64,000 nucleotides of DNA from the NCBI GenBank assembly GCA_019748155.1, contig JAIEPY010000022.1:16444-80443 (forward strand). The letters run 5' to 3'. Position numbers and translations under genes: made by a program. Position 1 is the stretch's first letter; each line of letters starts with the position of its first letter. The notes under the pieces were generated by a model, which made no database searches, was not told the DNA's origin, and worked only from the letters and a program-made list of their open reading frames with translations. The DNA is from Burkholderiales bacterium (GTDB lineage: Bacteria; Pseudomonadota; Gammaproteobacteria; Burkholderiales; UBA11063). Positions 36,401 to 44,534 of this stretch are shown here, in pieces.

Positions 36401-37588
36401 TGGGTGGATGAGCTGAATAAATTTGCTCCAAGTCTAAATGTTTCACTACTTCATAATGAGAATCAACGCGAACAATCAATTGCTGGGGTCACTGCTGGTG
36501 ATGTGCTGGTCTGTAGCTATAATCTTTTACAATATGAAAGTACACCCCTGCAATCCCAAGAGTGGAATTTATTGGTTCTTGATGAAGCCCAAAATATTAA
36601 AAATCACACCACCAAGCGTTTTAAAGCAGCCTGTGAACTAAATGCCAAACGCCGAATTGCTCTATCTGGTACGCCGATTGAAAATCATCTGGGTGAATTG
36701 TGGAGTTTATTTAGATTTTTAAATCCGGGCCTATTAGGTAGTTTAGATAAATTTCAGAAGAAGTTTATTACCCCAATTAGTAATAAAAATAAGATTGCCA
36801 AACAAACGCTAAAAAATTTGATTCAACCGTATGTGTTACGCCGGACGAAAACTCAAGTATTGAGTGAGTTACCACCAAAAATTGAACAGTCGATTTATGT
36901 TGAGCCAAGCAATGAAGAAATGGCATTTTATGAAGTGGTAAGGCAAAGAGCATTGGCTAATATTGCCAACTTAAATGCCGATGAAAATAAACGCTTCAGT
37001 ATTTTGGCAGAGATTACCCGCTTACGTCAGGCTTGCTGCCACTCATCACTGGTTGATGAAAATATAAAATTAGAAAATAGTAAACTCACCGCCTTTTTAG
37101 AATTAGTGCAGGAATTAATCGAAAATAAACATAAGGTCTTGGTATTTAGTCAATATGTGCGTTATCTAGAAATCGTCCAGCAAACGCTACGTGATAATAA
37201 GATTGACTATCAGTATATTGATGGTTCAACAGCGATTAATCAACGTAAAACTGCCGTGGCAGAATTCCAAAGCGGTAAAGGTGGCGATGTCTTTTTAATT
37301 AGTCTTAAAGCTGGTGGTACCGGGCTTAATCTTACTGCGGCGGACTATGTGATTATCCTTGATCCATGGTGGAATCCGGCGGTTGAGGATCAGGCGGCTG
37401 ATCGGGCGCACCGGATGGGGCAACAACGTCCGGTTACCGTTTATCGCTTGATTATGAAAAATTCAATTGAAGAAAAAATTATTCATATGCATAAAGATAA
37501 GCGTGATTTGGCTGGTGATTTATTATCTGGTCAGGATGTGGCTGGAAAATTAAGCGAAGATGATTTAATTAATCTGATGAAACTCTAG
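33410..37588 (+). CDS. SNF2-family DEAD/DEAH helicase with long N-terminal region
   Basis: 1392 aa; 'LADDMGLGKTVQAIALLLE', 'LVLDEAQNIKN', 'ALSGTPIENHLGELWSLF', 'LKAGGTGLNLTAADYVIILDPWWNPAVEDQAADRAHRMGQ'. Confidence 0.92.
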   Translation: MAQNELISAYQNLDPLRKRILQVVALAYRVPTERYYYGFDIVNSHGLFLKSLLTQLSVDNKGKVVTEKEYKLLINSLIKEKFLLNRHGDCEINFVFYLCKEALSPENIKQSLPLISENMSFNSKVKFNSWHKFNLYDETTVSHDDMRLLNIAIHTNDVKIFEATWNEMQQLQVLTMFRHLFYRVTLDDEWVKSRLAIYQQILCVVKLTSDVGYAADQVKDYDCWVKLFLTLPQPKERKNFPLLSAQLNQLNIHYANYSIIVGQETSNQWAKNFSAARESLILGEAIDAVKKFELSIREFSTFAPRDHWFWLSDASILYMIGLIRSGKVSKIASTIVNRLDKQPHLQVLTIIFAGINSLVNNDLEAAKHYIAIARPFFLNLASTNLRNITEYALYSWLCLLVTPAELKWDTVKHYFKICQEQNSPLAKTIYSELILNHEPDNTAAQEALKHSPYNGLNLLELVSIKKEWEYTVDKLAALLATNDDAKAKKIAGADKRLIWLLDPLKSEVVVLEQQAKKNGGWTGGKNVTTTRLAKRTDLEYITPQDNAGIFALEPDPYRKNSYIWNYSRLLLNLVGHPNLFDYNNHELQLELIKDNPELIVKSTKDGFKLQLSHIAKQSGIGIEKISASKYKLIEFDEQMVNLGQLINKGVTLPVVAKDRLLDIVCKTNPNLKINADIVDENLPTADANSTLHVQLTPSGEGLLLNVFMRPFGTKGGYYLPAQGLSAQVTQDNNGKPVKLVRKFKLETSQYNELVDGCPILNLAQLSNYEWDFDDLEQALQLLSELHTYKQQGHALNIEWPKGESLKFKGNLSTQGLKIKIKSQQQWFEYDGEIEINDNEVLNLKTLLSLLDGDNGSRFVKLEDGQFVALTESFRLQLAELKTISEGDKVFNLGSGVLDDLASEANEAKVDKKWQEHIKNVRARSQFTPVLPTTLQAELRDYQLEGFNYLSRLTNWNIGACLADDMGLGKTVQAIALLLEQAEYGPSLVIAPTSVCFNWVDELNKFAPSLNVSLLHNENQREQSIAGVTAGDVLVCSYNLLQYESTPLQSQEWNLLVLDEAQNIKNHTTKRFKAACELNAKRRIALSGTPIENHLGELWSLFRFLNPGLLGSLDKFQKKFITPISNKNKIAKQTLKNLIQPYVLRRTKTQVLSELPPKIEQSIYVEPSNEEMAFYEVVRQRALANIANLNADENKRFSILAEITRLRQACCHSSLVDENIKLENSKLTAFLELVQELIENKHKVLVFSQYVRYLEIVQQTLRDNKIDYQYIDGSTAINQRKTAVAEFQSGKGGDVFLISLKAGGTGLNLTAADYVIILDPWWNPAVEDQAADRAHRMGQQRPVTVYRLIMKNSIEEKIIHMHKDKRDLAGDLLSGQDVAGKLSEDDLINLMKL

Positions 37589-37676
37589 GGAGCTAAGATG
37601 TATTTATTTTGTTTTGCAAAAAGAAGATGAATAGATTAAAAATTAATTGCTTATGATATTGTGAGGTTCGTTGGAT

Positions 37677-39086
37677 ATGAGTTTAATTGAGCAAATTGCA
37701 CTAGGTGAAAGTAAGACCTTGGAATTAAAACAGGAGTTACCAAGTTCAGAACAAATTGCGAGAACTATACTTGCCTTTGCGAATACCAGTGGTGGTAAGC
37801 TGGTGATCGGTGTTGATGATCAGCGGCAAATTATTGGTATTGCCACCGATGATATTTTTGCGTTGCAAGATAAAATTACTTCTATGATTTTTGATGGCTG
37901 TCATCCAAATATTTTACCTGAAATTTATACAATTAATCATGAAGATAGGTTATTGCTGGTTATCGAAGCATTTCGTGGTAATTTGTTACCCTATTATCTT
38001 AAAAAAGATGGTAAAAATAATGGTACTTATATACGGATTGGCGCAACGAATCGCAGAGCGAGCTTAGAAAATATTATTGATCTAGAGCGGCAACGGCTTA
38101 ATTTAGCTTATGATGAAGAAATTAATTACGATGTGGAATTTTCAAGTTTGGATTTAGCGCCACTGGCGAAAGTATTTAAAGAGCAGGATAAGAGCCTAGA
38201 TGAGCAAAAATTGTTTAGCTTAAAGTTGGCAAAAGAGGAAAATAATGTATTGTATCCAACAAATGCGCTTTTAATCCTGCTCGGTAAATTCGAGCATTGT
38301 CAAGTCAAATGTGCCCGCTTTAAGGGTACGACGATGGATGTATTCATCGATAAAAAAGAATATAGTGGTGATATGTTTTCTATTTTGGAGTATACACAAA
38401 ATTTTATTTTAAATCATATTAATTTGCGCGGTGAAATAAGCAGTCTGTATCGTAAAGATACTTATGAAATACCACCTGTTGCACTACGCGAAGCATTGAT
38501 TAACGCGCTGATACACCGTGATTATACCAATGGTGGGCGTGATATTAAAGTTGGTGTTTATGATGATATTGTGAATATTGTGACACCGGGTGGTTTTCCA
38601 AATACGATTACGGCTAGTGATATTGAAGCTGGACGCAGCGAAGCACGCAACAAGGTAGTTGCCAATGTTTTTAAAACCTTGGGCTTGATTGAGCAATGGG
38701 GGAGCGGAATTAAACGGATTAAATCCAGTTGCTTGGAGCATGGTTTATTTATACCACAAATAGTTGAGAGTGGGGATTTTGTTGATGTTGAAATCTATCG
38801 TCCATTAAACCCGATACTATCCGATACTAAGAAAGTATCGGATAGTATCGGGTTTAATGGTATAGTATCGGAAGCCGATAATCACAACGAACAAGAGCAG
38901 TTAATTATTAACTATTTGCGTAGTAATAACCGAATTACATCAAAGGGTGTAGAATCTATTTTGCTGGTTAAAGAGGCTAGAGCAAGAAGATTGCTAATGA
39001 CTATGGTTTCGCAAAAAATTATCTCACGTAAAGGTAGCGGGCCCAAGACCTATTATGTTTTATATGAGGTTAGCAATGCCAGCTAA
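37677..39086 (+). CDS. ATP-binding AlbA_2/Schlafen-type putative transcriptional regulator (COG2865-like)
   Basis: 'ESKTLELKQELPSSEQIARTILAFANTSGGKLVIGVDD', 'ALREALINALIHRDYTNGG', 'QWGSGIKRI', C-terminal wHTH; first ATG at 37677. Confidence 0.85.
   Translation: MSLIEQIALGESKTLELKQELPSSEQIARTILAFANTSGGKLVIGVDDQRQIIGIATDDIFALQDKITSMIFDGCHPNILPEIYTINHEDRLLLVIEAFRGNLLPYYLKKDGKNNGTYIRIGATNRRASLENIIDLERQRLNLAYDEEINYDVEFSSLDLAPLAKVFKEQDKSLDEQKLFSLKLAKEENNVLYPTNALLILLGKFEHCQVKCARFKGTTMDVFIDKKEYSGDMFSILEYTQNFILNHINLRGEISSLYRKDTYEIPPVALREALINALIHRDYTNGGRDIKVGVYDDIVNIVTPGGFPNTITASDIEAGRSEARNKVVANVFKTLGLIEQWGSGIKRIKSSCLEHGLFIPQIVESGDFVDVEIYRPLNPILSDTKKVSDSIGFNGIVSEADNHNEQEQLIINYLRSNNRITSKGVESILLVKEARARRLLMTMVSQKIISRKGSGPKTYYVLYEVSNAS
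38802..38860. repeat. Perfect inverted repeat (27 bp arms, 5 bp loop) inside the AlbA_2 coding sequence
   Basis: ccattaaacccgatactatccgatact-aagaa-agtatcggatagtatcgggtttaatgg; arms are exact reverse complements. Confidence 0.97.
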
Positions 39087-39175
39087 TCATAAAATAAACC
39101 TAGTGGAATTTAGACAGGCTTTTATGCTAATATACTAAGTTGATTGATAAATAATTATTGTTTTAGGAGCAAGTT

Positions 39176-40156
39176 ATGAATGATAAATCTCAAATTTCAT
39201 TAAAAAATACTAAAGAACAAATACTAGCTGCATATAATGAAGCTTTGGAATTGGTAAAGAAAAAAAGTCAGGAAACACCTGCACAGCTACAAACTAAGCA
39301 GGAAAAACAAAAGCAGGTTGATGAGGTAAAATCAACTGGTTATGAACAAATCGTTAATCAGCTAGGCGAATTAAAAGCTAGCTGCACCAATTCGATTGAC
39401 GAATTTATGCAAACTATCGGTCGTGAGTTTGAGCGGTTTAACAAATTGGAAGCTGCGATTAATTTGGAGCAACAACATTTAGATTCCTTATATAGTATAA
39501 AAACAGAGTCCGATACCTTGTCTGCGATAATGCTTGCCCATCAAAAAGAAAAAGATGATTTTAAATCAAAAATGTTAGATGATGAGATTGCTGGGCGCAA
39601 TAAACTCAGTCAATTAGAAAATGACTACAAAGAGCATAAAGCGGAATTGGATAAACAGCGCAAGCGTGAAGAGGAGGAGTATACCTATAATTTAAATCAA
39701 ACACGTAAAATAGATAAAGATAAATACGAGCAGCAAAAACAAATTGCACTGCAAGAGATTACGCTTAAAAAGCAGGAGCTTGATACTCGGGAAAAAGAAC
39801 TAGCTACTAAAGAGCAAGAGTTTATCTCATTGCAACAGCGTGTAACTAATTTAGAGCAAGAAATTAATGTTAGAGTTGCGGAAGCTGAAGCAGTCACAAC
39901 TAAAACGCTGCAAACTGAGTTTAAATATACACAAGCACTGACTGAAGAGCAAAATAAACGTAATGTAGAATTATTACAGCAGAAAATTGAGCTCTTAGAG
40001 CAAAAAAATACCGAGCAAGCCAAGGTAGTTGAGGCTCTAAATAACAAGTTGCAACAGGCACAAGAACAGACCCAAAGCATAGCCCATAAAGCATTGGAAA
40101 CCGCTGCGCAACGTTCAATCTACATTAGCCCCAATGAAATTAGTAATAAGGCATAA
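39176..40156 (+). CDS. Hypothetical coiled-coil protein
   Basis: 326 aa, K/E/Q-rich heptad-like sequence throughout; no recognised catalytic motif. Confidence 0.7.
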   Translation: MNDKSQISLKNTKEQILAAYNEALELVKKKSQETPAQLQTKQEKQKQVDEVKSTGYEQIVNQLGELKASCTNSIDEFMQTIGREFERFNKLEAAINLEQQHLDSLYSIKTESDTLSAIMLAHQKEKDDFKSKMLDDEIAGRNKLSQLENDYKEHKAELDKQRKREEEEYTYNLNQTRKIDKDKYEQQKQIALQEITLKKQELDTREKELATKEQEFISLQQRVTNLEQEINVRVAEAEAVTTKTLQTEFKYTQALTEEQNKRNVELLQQKIELLEQKNTEQAKVVEALNNKLQQAQEQTQSIAHKALETAAQRSIYISPNEISNKA

Positions 40157-40180
40157 GTGTAACTAATTTATATTGTGCAT

Positions 40181-40246
40181 ATAACCATAAACATGTCATC
40201 CTCGCCTATGCGGGGATCTATCTATAATATAAAAACAGATGGTTAT
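40181..40246. repeat. REP/dRS-like intergenic hairpin element
   Basis: Inner hairpin atcctcgc-ctat-gcggggat (40198-40217) nested in ataacca...tggttat (40181-40187/40240-40246); followed by 'ggattcccgc'. Confidence 0.5.
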
Positions 40247-40371
40247 AGCACATGGATTCCCGCTTCTTTTGTAGTGTTGTGTTGATTACAGGCAGAAATT
40301 ACAAAGTGCGCAATATCGGATTATACGTTTCAGACTTGAGTGGCGTTGGTGTAAAGAAAATACCGTAAATA

Positions 40372-40386
40372 TGGTAAAATTTACCA
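40372..40386. promoter_or_regulatory. Palindromic operator-like site upstream of the methyltransferase
   Basis: tggtaaa-a-tttacca, 22 bp before the ATG, overlapping an additional tacc...ggta half-site pair. Confidence 0.4.
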
Positions 40387-40407
40387 ATAAAATCTATTTA
40401 TAAAACA

Positions 40408-42438
40408 ATGGTGGCTATGAATATCACTCAAATCGAACACAATATCAAAAAATTACTTGAAAGCTTTAATCAAGATACATTTATCTATGACCTACTACTG
40501 GCATACGGATTACCTAAAGCATCAATCAGCCGTCTGCAAAAAGGTAGTCTGAACCTCTCTAAAAATGAAGCTGAAATACTCTGGAAAAAGAAGCTGTTTT
40601 TTAAAGTAGTAACGACAGATGAGCTCTATAGCACTACCGATAGCTATAAAAATCAACCTGATTTAATCAAACACGATCCACGATTTATTATCATAAGCGA
40701 TTATCAGCAGCTACTAGCCATCGATACTAAAACCTTTGAAACTCTTGATAGCAAAATCACTGAGCTGGATAAATGCTTTGATTTCTTTTTGCCGTGGGCG
40801 GGGATGGAAAAAGCTACTTATCAAGGTGAAAACCCTGCGGATGTTAAAGCTGCCGAAAAAATGGCAAAACTCTTTGATGAGATACGCAAAGATAATCCCA
40901 CACTCACCAGCAAAGAACAACTGCATAGTCTAAATGTATTTTTATCACGGTTACTATTCTGTTTTTTTGCCGAAGATACCGGGATATTTGAAGCCAAACA
41001 GTTCACCAATGCGCTAAAAAATTATACTCAGCCCGATGGCTCAGATTTACATGAGTACCTCGCTAAAATTTTTGTAGTAATGAACCAAAAAGAGCGCAAT
41101 GAGTTACCTGACTATATCGGCAAATTTCCCTATGTCAATGGTGGCTTATTTAGAAATAATCACCCAGTACCGCAGTTTAGCTTCAAATCACGCCAATTAC
41201 TCCTTGAAAATGGTGATCTTGATTGGTCGGTAATTAATCCTGATATATTTGGTTCAATGATGCAGGCGGTAGTGGATAGCGCACAGCGTAGTGGTCTTGG
41301 GATGCACTATACCTCGGTACCCAATATCATGAAAGTTATTGAGCCGTTATTTCTCAATGATCTCAAAGAAGAATTTGAGAAATCACAAGATAGCAAATCT
41401 AAACTAGAAAAACTACTTGCCAGAATCGCCAAGATCAAGATTTTTGACCCTGCTTGTGGTTCGGGTAACTTCTTGATTATCGCCTATAAAGAATTACGTA
41501 ATCTTGAAATAGCCATCATGCAGCGCATTGATGAGCTAACTGGTAAACCATCAATGATGTTTTCACAAATCCATTTGAGTAGTTTCTATGGGATTGAAAT
41601 CGATGATTTTTCCCATGAAATAGCCAAATTATCATTATGGCTGGCTGAACATCAGATGAATCTATGCTTTGAAAAAGAATTTGGCAGAACACTACCAGCT
41701 TTACCTCTCAAAGATAGTGGTAATATTGTCTGTGCTAATGCGTGCCGTATCAACTGGGAGACAGTTTGTCCCAAAACTCCAGATGATGAGATTTATGTGT
41801 TGGGTAATCCCCCGTATTTGGGGTTTAATGAGAGAAATAAATTAGGTAGTTCAAACGAAGATATGGAGATTGTATTTGAAGCACTAGGAAATGTTAAACG
41901 CCTAGATTATATTTCATGTTGGTTTAAATTAGCTACAGATTACATACATAACACTGTTAATAAATATGTATTTGTTTCAACAAACTCAATATGTCAAGGC
42001 GAGCAGGTTGCAATGTTATGGCCGTATATATTTCAAAATAACCAGGAGATATTTTTTGCTCACCAATCTTTTAAGTGGGGGAATAATGCAAAATTAAATG
42101 CAGGGGTTACTTGTGTAATTATTGGCATTCAAATGAAGTCTGTATCTACTAAATATATATATCAGCATAACCAATCTATTACAGTCAGCTATATAAATCC
42201 ATATTTAACAGGTAGTAGAATAACATTTATTTCACCAAGCACAAGCTCTATTTCGAACCTGCCAACAATGATACTCGGTAGTAGCCCCATTGATGGCGGG
42301 CATTTAATGTTGAGCATACATGAGGTGAATGAAATCTTACTTAATTATCCAGAAGCTAAAATATTCATTAAGTCTTACGTAGGTGGTGAAGATATATTAC
42401 ACCGCAATAAAAGATTCTGCTTATGGATTGAAGATTAA
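40408..42438 (+). pseudogene. MmeI-like/type IIL DNA (adenine) methyltransferase, N-terminal part; reading frame interrupted by TAA at 42436-42438
   Basis: 'KIFDPACGSGNFLIIAYKELR' SAM motif, 'VLGNPPYLGF' catalytic motif; ends '...RFCLWIED*' in the middle of a conserved block and resumes in the same frame. Confidence 0.8.
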
Positions 42439-42441
42439 CAA

Positions 42442-43065
42442 TTGGAAACGGCATTAAAGATTCCACCGATCAAATTAAAAATCGAAAAGTGCAAAAATTA
42501 TCGAACAAGTGGCGGACGTGATGCGAAAAAAGGGATCAATATTCCACATAGATTCTTTTATAAAAAATATCAACCAGATGAATCTTTAGTTATTCCGATG
42601 ACAAGCACCGAAAATAATCTTTATATACCAGCAAGTCACCTCACAAAAAATACAGTACCTAGCAATGGCGTATGTGTAATTTATAACCCACAAATTACGC
42701 ACTATGGAATTTTGTCTTCAAGAATGCATTATATTTGGGTAGAAAGTGTTACTGGAAAGTTAGAGTCTCGAATTAGGTACTCAGTAAACTTAGCATATAA
42801 CACCTTTCCATTCCCCAATATAAGTGAAGATCAAAAAAAACGCATAGAAATGTATGTTTTAGAAGTTTTAGATATGCGTGAACGACATTCTGAGAAAACC
42901 CTTGCTGAGCTGTACCACAAAGACAAAATGCCAAATGGCTTGCGCCAAGCTCACCATAATCTAGATATTGCGATAGAACAATGCTACCGCCTTAAACCGT
43001 TTGCCTCCGATGAAGAGCACCTCTTTACCCTCTACGAGCAAATGACTGCAAAAGGCTCTAAATAA
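42442..43065 (+). pseudogene. C-terminal (target recognition) part of the same MmeI-like methyltransferase
   Basis: Same frame as 40408..42438 after TAA; 'YIPASHL...FGILSSRMHYIWVESVTGKLESRIRYSVNLAYNTFPFP' type TRD (LSSRMH/YNTFPFP) plus C-terminal helical region. Confidence 0.8.
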
Positions 43066-44534
43066 TGCAACGTAAAGTTTTAGAGTTAGCTAAAAAATGC
43101 GATGACGTCATTATTACTAATGATCAAGATAGGATTAATAAGCAAATTGTTAGTTGTTTTGAAATGATAGATAGTCTATCCGATAAGAATGAAATAGGTT
43201 ATATCTATTATTGTATCGGTAATTTATATGCCACACTAGGCAATCATGAAATCCAAGCATTGAACTCGTTTAGGTTAGCAAAAAAAAATATTTCGACTAA
43301 TAGATTTGATCTTTATGACCTAATTTGTCAAATAGAAACAAATGAAGCTAATCAACTAGCAAAAATGGGAAGATTAATCGAAACCATTTCTATTTATTAT
43401 CAATTTATCACTCACGTCAAACCGAGTGAAGCTAAAATTGTTAGTTTGATACATGCTATCAACAATCTATGTGAGCTTGGACATATTATTAATAACAAAA
43501 ATGTTGCACAATATTATTTTGTTAAAGCAATCATACTTAAACGGCTATTATTCGATATTCAGACCTCCCCACTCATTGATACATATCAACAGCAAATAAT
43601 CAATGACTTTCTAATTAGACACCCTTTGCAAGAAAACAATGATGTTGAAGATGGAATTAGCGCATTACAAGATACAGGCTCAAAAGACTCATTTAGAAAA
43701 TCTGAGCAGCAATATCGTACATGGTGTTTAGAAAATATTTTATTCTTAAATCATATGAATGATTTAGCGTTTTCATATTTTGATGCTAAAGATACAATTA
43801 CTTTTCCAGATTATCAAATTAATTTAGCGAGCGACTGTTCATCTAAACCTCATTTTGCAATAGCTTTTGCAAATATTAAACGTGAATTTTGCTTTGCTAG
43901 ATATTTAGCATACGAAGGAATCAGCAAAAAATATCCTAAATTTGAGGGAAAAAGCTTATATCTTGCATCAGATTATTATAACTCTGACTATTCAGGTAAA
44001 ACAGAAAGGTTAAAAACATCATTTAGATTAGCTTTGGGAGTCTTAGATAAATTAATTAATCTACTGATTTCATATTTGAAATTAGATAAAGAAAAGATAA
44101 AAAAAAATAGAAGCTGTAGTAAAATAGAAATTAAACCTGAATTTTTTGAAACTTATTTAACAAACTATCTCCACACTAACAAATATATAAAAGCATTATA
44201 TTATGTTTCATGTGACCTAAACAATGGATATAACGCTCCAGAGGCTCAAACTGAAAAACTAATTGCAGAATCAAAACATTTGAAAAAATTACGAAATGAT
44301 TTAGAACATAACTGGGTACATGTATTAGAGTTTATTTTAGATGATTCAAAATGCTGTGATCAAGATTACGCAAACTATATAGAGACTGAACAATTAGAGT
44401 CAGACACCATCAAAGTATTAAAATTAGTGCGGTCATGTATTATATATTTAGTCTTTGCTGTACAACTAGAGGAAAATAACCGACAATCAGACGGCAAGTC
44501 AATTAGTTTAGAAATACCAATTTGGAGTAAATAG
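43065..44534 (+). CDS. LA2681-like HEPN-domain protein (putative RNase effector)
   Basis: 'YRTWCLENILFLNHMNDL' and 'SFRLALGVLDKLINLLISYLKL' resemble the LA2681 HEPN family; 'LRNDLEHNWVHV' fits the HEPN RX4-6H motif; N-terminal TPR-like helices; ATG overlaps the MTase stop (TAATG). Confidence 0.65.
   Translation: MQRKVLELAKKCDDVIITNDQDRINKQIVSCFEMIDSLSDKNEIGYIYYCIGNLYATLGNHEIQALNSFRLAKKNISTNRFDLYDLICQIETNEANQLAKMGRLIETISIYYQFITHVKPSEAKIVSLIHAINNLCELGHIINNKNVAQYYFVKAIILKRLLFDIQTSPLIDTYQQQIINDFLIRHPLQENNDVEDGISALQDTGSKDSFRKSEQQYRTWCLENILFLNHMNDLAFSYFDAKDTITFPDYQINLASDCSSKPHFAIAFANIKREFCFARYLAYEGISKKYPKFEGKSLYLASDYYNSDYSGKTERLKTSFRLALGVLDKLINLLISYLKLDKEKIKKNRSCSKIEIKPEFFETYLTNYLHTNKYIKALYYVSCDLNNGYNAPEAQTEKLIAESKHLKKLRNDLEHNWVHVLEFILDDSKCCDQDYANYIETEQLESDTIKVLKLVRSCIIYLVFAVQLEENNRQSDGKSISLEIPIWSK

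Noticed and set aside
39697-40080. 127 aa minus-strand ORF (Cys/Ser-rich)
   Set aside because: Antisense to the coiled-coil gene; composition is an artefact of the Gln/Glu-rich sense strand.
33410-43065. DISARM system (SNF2 helicase + adenine methyltransferase)
   Set aside because: No drmA/drmB (DUF1998) or PLD gene seen, and the helicase and MTase are separated by unrelated genes.
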